Assembly: GCF_020662345.1 (NCBI RefSeq) | Contig: NZ_VMOA01000005.1 | Span: 98,865 to 162,864, forward strand | Direction of reading: 5' to 3' | Origin: Methylobacterium sp. W2 | GTDB taxonomy: Bacteria; Pseudomonadota; Alphaproteobacteria; Rhizobiales; Beijerinckiaceae | Length of the DNA: 64,000 bases | In this document: piece after piece, positions 53,007 to 62,103 of the stretch | How positions within the stretch are numbered: the stretch's first letter is position 1 | Layout: each line of letters opens with the position of its first letter | The notes under the pieces: model-generated | What the model saw: only the letters and a program-made list of their open reading frames with translations | Told to the model about the DNA's origin: nothing | The model's database searches: none | Program-made: the position numbers and the translations under genes

Positions 53007-54383
53007 ATGCAAAGCGAATCCACCGGCCTGCATAAAGGCCTGAACGCGTTCCATCTCTGGGGTATCGCCGTCGGTCTCGTGATCTCGGGCGAGTATTTCG
53101 GTTGGAGCTATGGCTGGGCCAGCGCCGGAACCCTCGGCTTCCTGGTGACGACGACCTTCATCGCCGCAATGTACGTCGCCTTCATCTTCAGTTTCACCGA
53201 ACTCACCACGGCCATCCCGCAGGCCGGCGGGCCCTTCGCCTATAGCCGACGCGCCTTCGGACCGATCGGCGGCTGCATCGCCGGCTACGCGACGCTGATC
53301 GAGTTCGTCTTCGCGCCGCCCGCCATTGCGCTCGCCATCGGCGCCTATCTCAACGTCCAGTTTCCGGGCCTCGACCCGAAACACGCGGCGCTTGGCGCCT
53401 ACCTGATCTTCATGACCCTCAACATCATCGGGGTGCAGATCGCCGCCACGTTCGAGCTGTTCGTGACCATCCTGGCGGTGGGCGAGCTGCTGGTCTTCAT
53501 GGGCGTCGTCGCCCCCGCCTTCAGCCTCACCAATTTCGCCGCCCATGGCTGGGCCGGCGAATCCACATTCAGCCTCGCCGCGGTGGGCGGCATGTTCGCG
53601 GCCATCCCCTTTGCCATCTGGTTCTTCCTCGCCATCGAGGGCGTTGCCATGGCGGCGGAAGAGGCCAAGGACCCCAAGCGCACGATCCCCATCGCCTACA
53701 TCACCGGCGTGCTGACGCTCACCGTCCTCGCCTTCGGCGTGATGATCTTCGCCGGCGGCTCGGGTGACTGGCGCACCCTGAGCAACCTCAACGACCCGCT
53801 GCCCCAGGCGATGAAGACGGTGGTGGGCGAGTCGAGCGGTTGGCTGCACATGCTGGTGTGGCTCGGCCTGTTCGGCCTCGTGGCCTCTTTCCACGGCATC
53901 ATCATGGGCTATTCGCGCCAGATCTTCGCCCTCGGCCGCGCCGGCTACCTGCCCGGCTTCCTCGCCAAGGTGCACCCGCGCTTCCAGACCCCGCATGTGG
54001 CCACCGTCGCCGGCGGCCTCGTCGGCATCGCGGCGATCTACAGCGACAACCTCATCGAGATCGCGGGCCAGTCCCTCACCGCGAGCATCGTCACGATGGC
54101 GGTGTTCGGCGCGCTGGTGATGTACGGCATGAGCATGGCAGCCCTGTTCAAGCTGCGCCGCAGCGAGCCCGACCTCGCCCGTCCCTATCGGGCGCCGTTC
54201 TTCCCCGTGGCCCCCGCCTTCGCCCTGGCCATGGCCGGCATCTGCTTCATCGCCCTGGTCATCTTCAACCCGGTGATCTTCGCGATCTTCCTGGCCGTGA
54301 TGGTGGTCGCGGTCGCCGCCTCGCATTTCCTGGCGAAGCCGGTGGCGGCTGCTCCCGCCGCGACGTTCGATCCCGCTATCTGA
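53007..54383 (+). CDS. APC-family permease, ethanolamine-permease type
   Basis: 458 residues with twelve predicted helices. The N-terminal HLWGIAVGLVISGEYFGWSYGWASAGTLGFL and FSFTELTTAIPQAGGPFAYSRRAFGPIGG are hallmarks of the ethanolamine permease group in the APC superfamily, as is WFFLAIEGVAMAAEEAKDPKRTIP. It imports ethanolamine or a related small amine with protons. No ethanolamine ammonia-lyase gene is next to it; a glutamine amidotransferase-like gene follows 46 bp later. Confidence 0.88.
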   Translation: MQSESTGLHKGLNAFHLWGIAVGLVISGEYFGWSYGWASAGTLGFLVTTTFIAAMYVAFIFSFTELTTAIPQAGGPFAYSRRAFGPIGGCIAGYATLIEFVFAPPAIALAIGAYLNVQFPGLDPKHAALGAYLIFMTLNIIGVQIAATFELFVTILAVGELLVFMGVVAPAFSLTNFAAHGWAGESTFSLAAVGGMFAAIPFAIWFFLAIEGVAMAAEEAKDPKRTIPIAYITGVLTLTVLAFGVMIFAGGSGDWRTLSNLNDPLPQAMKTVVGESSGWLHMLVWLGLFGLVASFHGIIMGYSRQIFALGRAGYLPGFLAKVHPRFQTPHVATVAGGLVGIAAIYSDNLIEIAGQSLTASIVTMAVFGALVMYGMSMAALFKLRRSEPDLARPYRAPFFPVAPAFALAMAGICFIALVIFNPVIFAIFLAVMVVAVAASHFLAKPVAAAPAATFDPAI

Positions 54384-54429
54384 GGGGCTGGGGCTCGTAT
54401 CGATCCCCAGTCTTGGCCATAAGACGGCG

Positions 54430-55128
54430 ATGAAGATTGGAATCATCGAAGCGGGAGCACCGCCTGCTCGCCTGGCCGAGGACTACCCGTCCTACGGTCG
54501 CATGGTGGAGAGACTCCTCGGCGACCCGGCCGAGGTGACGACCTTTCCGGTGGCGGAGGGGCGGTTTCCGGCCTCTCCCGAGGCGTTCGACGCGTTCGTC
54601 GTGACGGGTTCGGCGGCGGGCATCTATGACGACCTGCCGTGGATCGCGCCGCTCAAGGATTTCCTGCGCGAGGTCGATGGGCGCGCCAAGCTCGTCGGCC
54701 TCTGCTTCGGCCATCAGATCATGGCGGCGGCCTTCGGCGGCACGGTGGAGAAATCGGCGAAGGGCTGGGGCATCGGCCTCCACACCTATGACGTGTTCGA
54801 ACGCGCGGACTGGATGGACGAGGCGAGCCGCGTCTCGGTTCCGGCGATCCACCAGGATCAGGTCATCGCTCCCCCTTCGGACGCGCGCGTTCTCGGCGGC
54901 AATGCCTTCACGCCCTACGGCATCCTGTCCTATCCCGAACGACGGGCGATCTCGTTCCAGGTCCATCCGGAATTCGAGATCGATTATGCGACGGCTCTCA
55001 TTGCCGGGCACCGGCCCACGGCACCTCACGACGAGGCGTTTCAGGCAGCGGCCGTCGCCTCGCTGCGCGGCAAGAGCGATGCTCCCCGCGTCGGCGGCTG
55101 GATCCGCCAATTCCTGCAATCGAGGTAG
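54430..55128 (+). CDS. Class I glutamine amidotransferase-like protein
   Basis: 232 residues. The GATase fold is clear: nucleophile cysteine in LVGLCFGHQIMAAAFGG, the SGSAAG-type oxyanion stretch (VVTGSAAGIYDDLPWI), and the His-Glu pair in FQVHPEFE. It stands free of a synthase partner, like the GuaA-like GATases such as the gamma-glutamyl hydrolases of polyamine pathways. After an ethanolamine-type permease this raises the possibility of a gamma-glutamyl-amine hydrolysis role, which is inference only. Confidence 0.85.
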   Translation: MKIGIIEAGAPPARLAEDYPSYGRMVERLLGDPAEVTTFPVAEGRFPASPEAFDAFVVTGSAAGIYDDLPWIAPLKDFLREVDGRAKLVGLCFGHQIMAAAFGGTVEKSAKGWGIGLHTYDVFERADWMDEASRVSVPAIHQDQVIAPPSDARVLGGNAFTPYGILSYPERRAISFQVHPEFEIDYATALIAGHRPTAPHDEAFQAAAVASLRGKSDAPRVGGWIRQFLQSR

Positions 55129-55171
55129 GGGCTGCCCGGCACTGGCTCACGGGCCGCGTCGCCGGGGCGAA

Positions 55172-55258
55172 TGGTGCGGGCGGTCGGAATCGAACCGACA
55201 CTCTGTCACCAGAACCGGATTTTGAGTCCGGCGCGTCTACCAGTTCCACCACGCCCGC
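55172..55258 (-). tRNA. tRNA-Leu (anticodon CAA)
   Basis: Read on the minus strand the 87-nt gene has acceptor stem GCGGGCG/CGCCCGC, discriminator A and an encoded CCA. The anticodon stem is CCGGA/TCCGG with loop CTCAAAA (anticodon CAA). It has a long variable arm and a T-loop GTTCGATTCC. It decodes UUG. Confidence 0.95.
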
Positions 55259-55330
55259 AACATCCGCCTCATGGCACAGGATCGCGCGGACGGCCAGAGG
55301 GGTTTTGCGGCCGGGCCTCGCCACGACGGT

Positions 55331-55362
55331 TCCGGCTCGCAAGTCCGGCTCGCAAGTCCGGC
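55331..55362 (+). repeat. Short tandem repeat of 13 bp
   Basis: TCCGGCTCGCAAG occurs twice in tandem followed by a partial third copy. It lies between the tRNA-Leu gene and the YqaA-type gene and has no evident function. Confidence 0.7.
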
Positions 55363-55414
55363 CGGGTTGTGCTCAAAGAGCCTCGCGCCCTCCCCTTTCG
55401 GATAGAAGCCCTTC

Positions 55415-55996
55415 ATGATCCGCCGCCTCTACGAGTGGATACTCGCGCTCGCGGGCAAGCCGTCCGCCCCCTACGCGCTCGGTGCGGTGGCGTTCTCGGA
55501 GAGTTCGTTCTTTCCGGTCCCGCCCGACGTGATGCTGGTGCCGATGGCGGTGAGCCGGCCCGACAAGGTCTGGTTCTACGCGACGATCACCACCCTGTCG
55601 TCGGTGGCCGGCGGGTTGCTCGGCTACGCGATCGGCGCGCTGCTCTACGATTCCATTGGGGTCTGGCTGTTCTCGCTCTATGGGCTGAACGAGAAGGCGG
55701 CGAGCTTCCAGGCCTCTTACGCCCAGTACGGGCATTGGGTGATCCTGCTGAAGGGGCTCACGCCGATCCCGTTCAAGCTGGTGACGATCACGTCGGGCTT
55801 CGCCCATTACGACCTGTTCTGGTTCGTCCTGCTCTCGCTCATCACCCGCGGGGCGCGCTTCTTTCTCCTCGCTGGGCTTCTGAAGCGCTACGGCGTATCC
55901 ATTCGCGCCGTCCTCGACCGGCATCTGAACGTCGTCGCGGCCATCACGGTGGCCGTCATCATCCTCGGCTTCGTCCTGTTCAAGGTGCTGCTGTGA
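55415..55996 (+). CDS. YqaA-type (DedA/SNARE-associated family) membrane protein
   Basis: 193 residues of the VTT/DedA superfamily of lipid-scrambling or transport proteins. Recognisable parts are AVAFSESSFFPVPPDVMLVPMA and the re-entrant YGHWVILLKGLTPIPFKLVTITSGF, with the conserved Pro-Ile-Pro and Lys. It has four to five hydrophobic segments. Its stop overlaps the GTG start of dsbB (GTGA), so the two are co-translated. Confidence 0.88.
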   Translation: MIRRLYEWILALAGKPSAPYALGAVAFSESSFFPVPPDVMLVPMAVSRPDKVWFYATITTLSSVAGGLLGYAIGALLYDSIGVWLFSLYGLNEKAASFQASYAQYGHWVILLKGLTPIPFKLVTITSGFAHYDLFWFVLLSLITRGARFFLLAGLLKRYGVSIRAVLDRHLNVVAAITVAVIILGFVLFKVLL

Positions 55997-56484
55997 TCGA
56001 TTACTCTACACTCCTCCGCCTTCGCCGGGCTGCGCTCGCGGTCCTGATCGGCTCCGCACTGGCGATCGCGGGCGCCTTCTATTTTCAGTGGGTCCTCGGC
56101 TACGTGCCGTGCAAACTCTGCCTGACGGAGCGCCTGCCCTATTACGCGGCGATCCCGCTGGCCCTGCTGGCGCTGTTCACGCCCGAGCGCCTGACCCGGC
56201 TGATCCTCGGGATCGCCGCCCTCGGGCTGCTCTACGGGGCAGGCCTCAGTGTCTATCACGCGGGCGCCGAATGGGCGTTCTGGGCCGGCCCGTCCGATTG
56301 CGGCGGCGGCAGCGGCGCCAATCCCAGCGATGTCGGCGACTTTCTCGATACCCTGAAGGCGACGCGGGTCGCCGATTGCTCCACCGCCGCCTGGCGTTTC
56401 CTCGGCATCTCGCTTGCCGGCTGGAATGCGGCCATCGCCTTTGTCCTGGCCTCCATCGCCGGAACGGCGGCCCTCAAGCGGTAA
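55993..56484 (+). CDS. dsbB: Disulfide bond formation protein B
   Basis: DsbB reoxidises DsbA and passes electrons to quinone in the inner membrane. 163 residues from GTG 55993. Four helices carry the two redox cysteine pairs: CKLC (Cys40/Cys43, here with KL between the cysteines) and the periplasmic loop pair Cys103 (PSDCGGG) and Cys129 (VADCST). LTERLPYYAAIPLA after the first pair matches alphaproteobacterial DsbB. It is co-translated with the YqaA-type gene. Confidence 0.9.
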   Translation: MIDYSTLLRLRRAALAVLIGSALAIAGAFYFQWVLGYVPCKLCLTERLPYYAAIPLALLALFTPERLTRLILGIAALGLLYGAGLSVYHAGAEWAFWAGPSDCGGGSGANPSDVGDFLDTLKATRVADCSTAAWRFLGISLAGWNAAIAFVLASIAGTAALKR

Positions 56485-56502
56485 CGGGACGGCGCCGACC
56501 TC

Positions 56503-56988
56503 TCAGTTGAGGTCGCCCGGCAGGGCGGGGAGCGGCGCGACCTCGATCCCCTCCTCCACGAGGGCGCGCGCCTCGGCGGGGCTCGCTTCGCCGTAGATCG
56601 CCCGGGACTCGGCCTCGCCGTAATGCATGCGGCGGGCCTCCTCCGGGAAGCGGGGGCCGACATTGTCGGCGGTCCGGGTCACATGCTCGCGCATGGCTCG
56701 CATCAGCGCGCGCAACTGCCGCTCCGGCTCGGCCATCACCGGCACCTCCGTCGAAGGCGCGGCGACGGGGTCGCTCGCAGTAGCTTCGGCGATCGCGCGG
56801 CTTTTGTCCGGCACCATTGCGACGGTCTTTGCCAGCGCCGGCGCCATCATGGCCTTCGTGACCCGCGTGGAGCCGCAGGCCAGACAGGCAACAAGGCCGT
56901 CCGCCGCCTGAGCGTCGTAGGAATCGCTGGAGCGAAACCATCCTTCGAAATCGTGTCCGTTCTCGCAGACGAGCGTGTAGCGGATCAT
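56503..56988 (-). CDS. DUF1178-family protein
   Basis: 161 residues with the family's N-terminal zinc-ribbon-like start MIRYTLVCENGHDFEGWFRSSDSYDAQAADGLVACLACGSTRVTKAMMAP: Cys8 and the CLAC pair with a His. The C-terminal part ends with RMHYGEAESRAIYGEASPAEARALVEEGIEVAPLP, a hallmark of DUF1178. The function is unknown. It is the last gene of the conserved alphaproteobacterial run glutaredoxin-nitrilase-DUF1178. Confidence 0.92.
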   Translation of the reverse strand: MIRYTLVCENGHDFEGWFRSSDSYDAQAADGLVACLACGSTRVTKAMMAPALAKTVAMVPDKSRAIAEATASDPVAAPSTEVPVMAEPERQLRALMRAMREHVTRTADNVGPRFPEEARRMHYGEAESRAIYGEASPAEARALVEEGIEVAPLPALPGDLN

Positions 56989-57013
56989 CGGCGGGACCGG
57001 ACCGGTCTCATGC

Positions 57014-57889
57014 TCATCCCGTCCGCCCGACCCGTTCCACCGTGAAGGGGCGCGCGTGTTTGAGGGCGGGAATCCGCCCCCGTGCCTCCGTGACGCGGGC
57101 GAGGTCGATCTCGGCCAGGATCACGCCGGGCTCGGCCCCGCCGGCATCCGCCAGCACCTTGCCCCAGGGATCGACGATGATCGAGTGACCGTAGGTCTCG
57201 CGTCCATCCTCATGGCGACCGCCTTGCGCGGCCGAGATCATGAACGATCCGGTCTCGATGGCGCGGGCGCGGTGGAGGACATGCCAATGCGCCTCGCCTG
57301 TCTGCTTGGTGAAACAGGCCGGCGCGCTGAGGATCGTCGCCCCGGCTTCCGCGAGAGCCCGGTACAGGGCCGGGAAACGCAGGTCGTAGCAGATCGCGAT
57401 GCCGAGCGGCGCCCAGGGCGTCTCGGCGACGACCGCGCAGGCACCGCCGGTATAGGTGTTGGATTCGCGCCAGCGCTCGCCGTTGGGAAGATCCACGTCG
57501 TAGAGGTGGAGCTTGTCGTAAGACGCGGTGATCGCGCCTTCCGCATCGATGAGGAAAGCCCGGTTCGCGATCTTGTCGCCGTTCCGCACGGCCAGCGAGC
57601 CGATATGGACGACGATGCCGCACTCGCGGGCCACCTCGCGCAGGGCAGCGAGGGTCACATCCTCGTCCTGCTCGCGCACATTGGCGAACAGGCTGGCTTT
57701 GTCCCGCTCCACCAGGGAGGTCATCTCCGGGGTCTGTACGTAGTGTGCCCCCTGGGACGCCGCCTCCCGCACCAGGGCGACGGCGGCATCGCGGTTAGCG
57801 AGGGGATCACGCCCCGACCGCATCTGGACGCAGGCCGCGACGAAGTGAGGCTCGGCATTCGCCTGTGGCGTCGGCGAAGAGTCGCTCAC
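57014..57889 (-). CDS. Nitrilase-superfamily carbon-nitrogen hydrolase (Nit/omega-amidase type)
   Basis: 291 residues from GTG 57889, overlapping the grxC stop (GTGA). The Glu-Lys-Cys triad can be placed: Glu in VQTPEMTSLV, Lys in ASYDKLHLYDVDLPNGERWRES, and Cys in GIAICYDLRFPALYRAL. This is the Nit1/Nit2-like branch, which hydrolyses deaminated glutathione or omega-amides. Next to glutaredoxin, deaminated-glutathione repair is a reasonable guess. Confidence 0.93.
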   Translation of the reverse strand: MSDSSPTPQANAEPHFVAACVQMRSGRDPLANRDAAVALVREAASQGAHYVQTPEMTSLVERDKASLFANVREQDEDVTLAALREVARECGIVVHIGSLAVRNGDKIANRAFLIDAEGAITASYDKLHLYDVDLPNGERWRESNTYTGGACAVVAETPWAPLGIAICYDLRFPALYRALAEAGATILSAPACFTKQTGEAHWHVLHRARAIETGSFMISAAQGGRHEDGRETYGHSIIVDPWGKVLADAGGAEPGVILAEIDLARVTEARGRIPALKHARPFTVERVGRTG

Positions 57890-58158
57890 GATGGCACCGC
57901 CGGCGCCGACAGGAGCGGATCCAGCTTGCCCGACCGGTCGAGGGCATAGAGGTCGTCGCAGCCGCCCACATGCGTCTCGCCGATGAAGATCTGTGGCACG
58001 CTGGTCCGCCCACCGGCACGCTGGGTCATGGCGAGGCGCGAGCCCGCGATCTTCTCGACGTCGATCTCGGTGAAGGAAACGCCCTTCTCCCGCAGCAAGG
58101 TCTTGGCGGCGGTGCAGTAAGGGCACCAGGCTGTCGTGTAGATGGTCACCGGAGGCAT
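57886..58158 (-). CDS. grxC: Glutaredoxin 3
   Basis: A 90-residue dithiol glutaredoxin that uses glutathione to reduce protein and ribonucleotide-reductase disulfides. The redox centre is CPYC (Cys12/Cys15) in TIYTTAWCPYCTAAKTLL; TSVPQIFIGETHVGGCDDLYAL provides the cis-Pro and glutathione site. ATG 58158 is preceded by GGAGGC-like sequence. It is first of three overlapping genes with the nitrilase and DUF1178 genes. Confidence 0.95.
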   Translation of the reverse strand: MPPVTIYTTAWCPYCTAAKTLLREKGVSFTEIDVEKIAGSRLAMTQRAGGRTSVPQIFIGETHVGGCDDLYALDRSGKLDPLLSAPAVPS

Positions 58159-58276
58159 GGTTTGCTGACGTCCCGCTTCGCTCCCCTCGGCATATAGGGG
58201 ACCGACCGTCACCTTCCTACCAGCAAGACAGCTTACTGTTACAGCGCCGTCATCGGGCCGTGGAGCAGTTCCCGTC

Positions 58277-58633
58277 TCAGGCGGCCAGCAGCTTCTCGAC
58301 CTCGTTGACGAGATCGCGCAGGTGGAAGGGCTTCGAGAGCACCTTCGCGTCTTTCGGGGCCTTCGAATCGGGGTTGAGGGCCACCGCCGCAAAACCCGTG
58401 ATGAACATCACCTTGATGTCCGGATCGAGTTCGGTAGCGCGGCGGGCCAGTTCGATCCCGTCCATCTCCGGCATCACGATGTCGGTGAGGAGCAGTTCGA
58501 AGGGCTCCTCGCGCAGGCGGTTATAGGCCGACAGGCCGTTGTCGAACGACAGCACGTCATAGCCGGCATTCTGCAACGCCTTGGCCAGAAAGCGGCGCAT
58601 GTCGTTGTCGTCTTCGGCCAGGAGGATCTTCAT
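58277..58633 (-). CDS. cpdR: Cell-cycle response regulator CpdR
   Basis: A 118-residue stand-alone receiver domain. The phosphorylation site is Asp51 (LLLTDIVMPEMDGIELA); Asp8/Asp9 and the Lys of VLSKPFHLRDLVNEVEKLL complete the active site. From memory the sequence is very close to Caulobacter CpdR, which brings ClpXP to the pole so that CtrA is degraded. This agrees with CtrA boxes elsewhere in the window. It is divergent from the N-formylglutamate amidohydrolase gene. Confidence 0.95.
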   Translation of the reverse strand: MKILLAEDDNDMRRFLAKALQNAGYDVLSFDNGLSAYNRLREEPFELLLTDIVMPEMDGIELARRATELDPDIKVMFITGFAAVALNPDSKAPKDAKVLSKPFHLRDLVNEVEKLLAA

Positions 58634-58841
58634 CTGTCGGTGTCCCGCACCCGTGAGTCGCTGAGTTCATTTCATAAAGCGCAGACTTGGTAAACAAGGT
58701 GTTGAGATCGGCGGCCGGGCCGCGTGCACGGGGGCACACCGGCCTCTTCATGACGGGGCGTGTCACAGTGGACACGCCCCGTCGCACGCCGCAAAGTGCG
58801 GCCATGCGTTTCCCCGTCAGCCCCTGGGCGCCCACGCCGCG

Positions 58842-59750
58842 ATGACCGAGCCGAGCCCTCGCCGGGATGCCGCGAATCCAGGAGATTTCGCGCCGCCCTT
58901 CGCCATCGACGAGCCGAGGGAGCACACGCTTCCGTTCGTGTTCAATACGCCTCATTCCGGTGCGGTCTACCCGAAAGCCTTCCTGGCGGCGTCGCGCCTC
59001 GACCCGTTGGCGCTCCGGCGCTCGGAAGACGCCTATGTCGACCGGCTGTTCGCGCCCGTGGTCGATCTCGGCGCGCCGCTGATGCGCGCGAACTTCCCGC
59101 GGGCCTATCTCGACGTGAACCGCGAGCCCTACGAACTCGACCCGCGCATGTTCGACGGGCGCCTTCCGCCCTTCGCCAACACGCGGTCCATGCGGGTGGC
59201 CGGCGGCCTCGGCACGGTGCCGAGGGTGGTCGCCGACGGTCAGGAGATCTACCGCGGGCGGCTTCCCGTCGAAGAGGCGGTCGCGCGGATCGAGGAACTC
59301 TACAAGCCGTATCATCGCACCCTGCGCGGCCTCGTCCAGCGCACGGCCCGCGTCTTCGGCTACGCTATCCTGATCGATTGCCACTCGATGCCGTCATCGA
59401 GCCTGTTGCGCGAGGAGGATTCCAAGGCCGATTTCGTCTTGGGCGACAGGTTCGGAACGAGCTGCACGCCGGCCCTGACCGCGGCGTTCGAGCACCATCT
59501 GCGCGCGCGCGGCTTCCGGACCCTGCGCAACAAGCCTTATGCGGGCGGCTTCATCACCGAACATTACGGCGAGCCGAATATCGGCCGTCACGCGCTTCAG
59601 ATCGAGATCAATCGCGGTCTCTACATGAACGAGACCACCCTTGCGGTCACGGGAGGCTTCGCCGACCTGGTCTGGATGCTGCGCGAGGTGGTCAAGGCGG
59701 TCGCCGAGGAGATGGACACTCTCACGCCGCGCAGGATGGCAGCCGAGTAG
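58842..59750 (+). CDS. N-formylglutamate amidohydrolase family protein
   Basis: 302 residues of the FGase family (HutG type), which releases formate from N-formylglutamate in histidine catabolism. Conserved parts: LPFVFNTPHSGAVYPKAFLAASRLD, RSEDAYVDRLFAPV, ANFPRAYLDVNREPYELDPRMF, and ILIDCHSMPSSS, with the metal ligands. NKPYAGGFITEHYGEP follows. No other hut gene is present, so the role may be broader. The ATG at 58842 is used. Confidence 0.9.
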   Translation: MTEPSPRRDAANPGDFAPPFAIDEPREHTLPFVFNTPHSGAVYPKAFLAASRLDPLALRRSEDAYVDRLFAPVVDLGAPLMRANFPRAYLDVNREPYELDPRMFDGRLPPFANTRSMRVAGGLGTVPRVVADGQEIYRGRLPVEEAVARIEELYKPYHRTLRGLVQRTARVFGYAILIDCHSMPSSSLLREEDSKADFVLGDRFGTSCTPALTAAFEHHLRARGFRTLRNKPYAGGFITEHYGEPNIGRHALQIEINRGLYMNETTLAVTGGFADLVWMLREVVKAVAEEMDTLTPRRMAAE

Positions 59751-59838
59751 GCCCGTTCCAGACCACGCACGTCCAGGGTTCGAGCGCGCCTGAATCGCTG
59801 CGTCGAAGCCGATCCCACCGAAGAATGGATCGCCCAAG

Positions 59839-59927
59839 AAAAAAGGCCGCTCCGAAGAGCGGCCCGAAGTCTAGGGAGGAAACGCCCAAGAAGGGCTACG
59901 GGACCGCGACGCCATCGCGATCTCGCA
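59839..59927 (-). ncRNA. MmgR/suhB-type (alpha-r8) trans-acting sRNA
   Basis: On the minus strand an RNA of about 88 nt can be drawn. It has a 5' stem region, a small hairpin GCCCTTCTTGGGC, a single-stranded GTTTCCTCCCTAGACTTC that is anti-Shine-Dalgarno-like, and a terminator GGCCGCTC-TTCG-GAGCGGCC followed by six T. I recognise this order from the alphaproteobacterial MmgR/suhB sRNA family. It likely uses Hfq and pairs with mRNA ribosome-binding sites. It lies downstream of galU but has its own promoter-like sequence. Confidence 0.78.
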
Positions 59928-59933
59928 ATGCAC

Positions 59934-59962
59934 AAAGTAAAGTGCGCCGCACAAAACGCAAG
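59934..59962 (-). promoter_or_regulatory. Putative promoter of the sRNA
   Basis: On the minus strand CTTGCG is followed, 17 bp later, by TACTTT (59939-59934). The predicted start near 59927 gives an RNA of the family's usual length. Confidence 0.5.
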
Positions 59963-60055
59963 GGTGTTTCGCCGCCGAAAGGCTGCACGTCGCGCATGCC
60001 CCGCCCGCGTCTGATGCACCATACGGCGCAGCTTGCAGGTCTCGGTCGTTTCGGC

Positions 60056-60922
60056 TCACAATTCGCGGAGGAGACGGGCGATTTCGGCCTTGAGCGGCTC
60101 GGCCAGATCCTCGCGCTCGAGCGCGTAGGCAATGTTCGCGGTGAGGAAGCCGAGCTTCGAACCGGTATCGTAGGTCCGGCCCTCGTAGCGCATGCCGAAG
60201 AAGGACTGCTTCTCGGCGAGTTTGATCATGGCGTCGGTGAGCTGGATCTCGCCGCCGGCACCTTTCTCGCCATGCTCCAGGATCGAGAAGATCTCCGGCT
60301 GGAGGATGTAGCGGCCGGAAATGATGAAGTTCGACGGGGCGGTACCCTGTTTGGGCTTCTCGATCATGCCGTTGATCTCGAAGGTCTGCCCGTAGGTCTC
60401 ACCGACGCCGACGATGCCGTACTGGTGCGTCTCTTCCGGCTTCACCTCTTCCACGGCGATGACGTTGCCGCCATGGCGCTCGTAGGCCGAGAGCATCTGG
60501 TGCATGCAGCCCTTGCTCAGCATGTCGGGCAGCAGCACCGCGAACGGCTCGTTGCCGACGATCTCCCGGGCACACCACACCGCATGGCCGAGGCCGAGGG
60601 GGGCCTGCTGGCGGGTGAAGCTCGTCTGTCCGGCGGCCGGGAGATCACGCTTCAGCTCCTCGTAGATCGCTTCCTTGCCGCGCTCTTGCAGCATCCGGTC
60701 GAGTTCGAAGGCGATGTCGAAATGATCCTCGATCACGGCCTTGCCGCGCCCGGTCACGAAGATGAAATGTTCGATCCCGGCCTCGCGCGCCTCGTCCACC
60801 ACATGCTGGACGACCGGCCGGTCGACCACGGTGAGCATTTCCTTCGGGACGGCCTTGGTGGCGGGCAGGAAGCGGGTACCCAACCCTGCGACAGGCAGGA
60901 CGGCTTTACGAATCGGTTTCAT
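60056..60922 (-). CDS. galU: UTP-glucose-1-phosphate uridylyltransferase
   Basis: GalU makes UDP-glucose from UTP and glucose-1-phosphate for polysaccharide synthesis. 288 residues from ATG 60922; a TTG at 60925 is the extended start. Signatures: [68 protein letters not shown], and [22 protein letters not shown]. It is divergent from galE, which uses its product. Confidence 0.96.
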   Translation of the reverse strand: MKPIRKAVLPVAGLGTRFLPATKAVPKEMLTVVDRPVVQHVVDEAREAGIEHFIFVTGRGKAVIEDHFDIAFELDRMLQERGKEAIYEELKRDLPAAGQTSFTRQQAPLGLGHAVWCAREIVGNEPFAVLLPDMLSKGCMHQMLSAYERHGGNVIAVEEVKPEETHQYGIVGVGETYGQTFEINGMIEKPKQGTAPSNFIISGRYILQPEIFSILEHGEKGAGGEIQLTDAMIKLAEKQSFFGMRYEGRTYDTGSKLGFLTANIAYALEREDLAEPLKAEIARLLREL

Positions 60923-61110
60923 CAAGCGGGACCCGGTCTCTTAAAATGCGGTGGGAACAACCCGGAGGCGGAGGACGATAGCACGTTGTCGCGATCTCGC
61001 GAGCAAGAACAAAACCATTTCCACGCCCAACTCAGCCTAACGCGCCGCATGATCACACGGAGGGTTTGAGGTATATCTTCCGCGAAGTCGGCGGGAATGG
61101 AAGTGGGGCC

Positions 61111-62103
61111 ATGGCGATTCTGGTGACGGGCGGCGCAGGATATATTGGCAGCCACATGGTGTTGGCGCTGCTGGATGCCGGCCACGAGGACGTCGTCGTC
61201 ATCGATGATCTGTCCACCGGTTTCGACTGGGTGCTTCCGCCCGAGGTCACCCTGGTCGTGGGCGACGTGGCGGATCAGACCCTGGTGAAGCGGGTCATCG
61301 CCGAGCACGGGGTCGACGTGCTGGCGCATTTCGCCGCCAAGATCGTGGTGCCGGAATCGGTGGCGGACCCGCTCGGCTACTATCTCTCGAACACGGTCAA
61401 GACCAGGGCGCTCATCGAGGCCGCCGTAGCCGGAGGGGTGAAGCATGTCATCTTCTCCTCCACCGCCGCCATCTACGGCGAGCCCGACATCGTCCCGGTT
61501 CCCGAAGACCTCGTCGCCGCGCCGATCAACCCCTACGGCCGCTCGAAACTGATGAGCGAATGGATGATCGCCGACGCCGCCAAGGCCCATGGCTTCAGCT
61601 ACGTCATCCTGCGCTACTTCAACGTCGCCGGGGCCGATCCGCGCGGGCGCAGCGGCCAATCCGCAAGCGACGCCACCCACCTCATCAAGGTCGCCACGCA
61701 GGCCGCACTCGGCCGGCGCACTCATCTCGATGTGTTCGGCACGGATTATCCCACCCCCGACGGCTCGTGCCTGCGCGACTACATCCAGGTGTCCGACCTC
61801 GCTGAGGCCCATTGCGTGGCGATCGCGCATCTGCGCTCGGGCGGCGAGAGCAAGACGCTCAATTGCGGCTACGGACGCGGCTATTCGGTCCTCGAAGTCA
61901 TTGAGGTGGTCAAGCGGATCTCGGGCCGCGACTTTGAGGTGAGGCTGGCGCCGCGCCGGCCCGGCGACCCGGCGCAGATCGTGGCGAAGGCCGACCGGAT
62001 CCGCGACGAATTGGGATGGCGCCCGCGCCATGACGACCTCGACGGGATCGTGGCCCAGGCCCTCGCCTGGGAAGAGTCGCTGGCCCGGCGCAACCGTCTA
62101 TGA
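61111..62103 (+). CDS. galE: UDP-glucose 4-epimerase
   Basis: GalE interconverts UDP-glucose and UDP-galactose. From ATG 61111 it has 330 residues and begins MAILVTGGAGYIGSHMVLALLDAG, the short-chain NAD-binding motif. HVIFSSTAAIYGEPD (the catalytic Ser/Thr) and the YxxxK motif in NPYGRSKLMSEWM follow, then VLRYFNVAGADPRGRSGQSA and DGSCLRDYIQVSDLAEAH. The stop overlaps the start of the MltB-like gene (ATGA). Confidence 0.95.
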   Translation: MAILVTGGAGYIGSHMVLALLDAGHEDVVVIDDLSTGFDWVLPPEVTLVVGDVADQTLVKRVIAEHGVDVLAHFAAKIVVPESVADPLGYYLSNTVKTRALIEAAVAGGVKHVIFSSTAAIYGEPDIVPVPEDLVAAPINPYGRSKLMSEWMIADAAKAHGFSYVILRYFNVAGADPRGRSGQSASDATHLIKVATQAALGRRTHLDVFGTDYPTPDGSCLRDYIQVSDLAEAHCVAIAHLRSGGESKTLNCGYGRGYSVLEVIEVVKRISGRDFEVRLAPRRPGDPAQIVAKADRIRDELGWRPRHDDLDGIVAQALAWEESLARRNRL

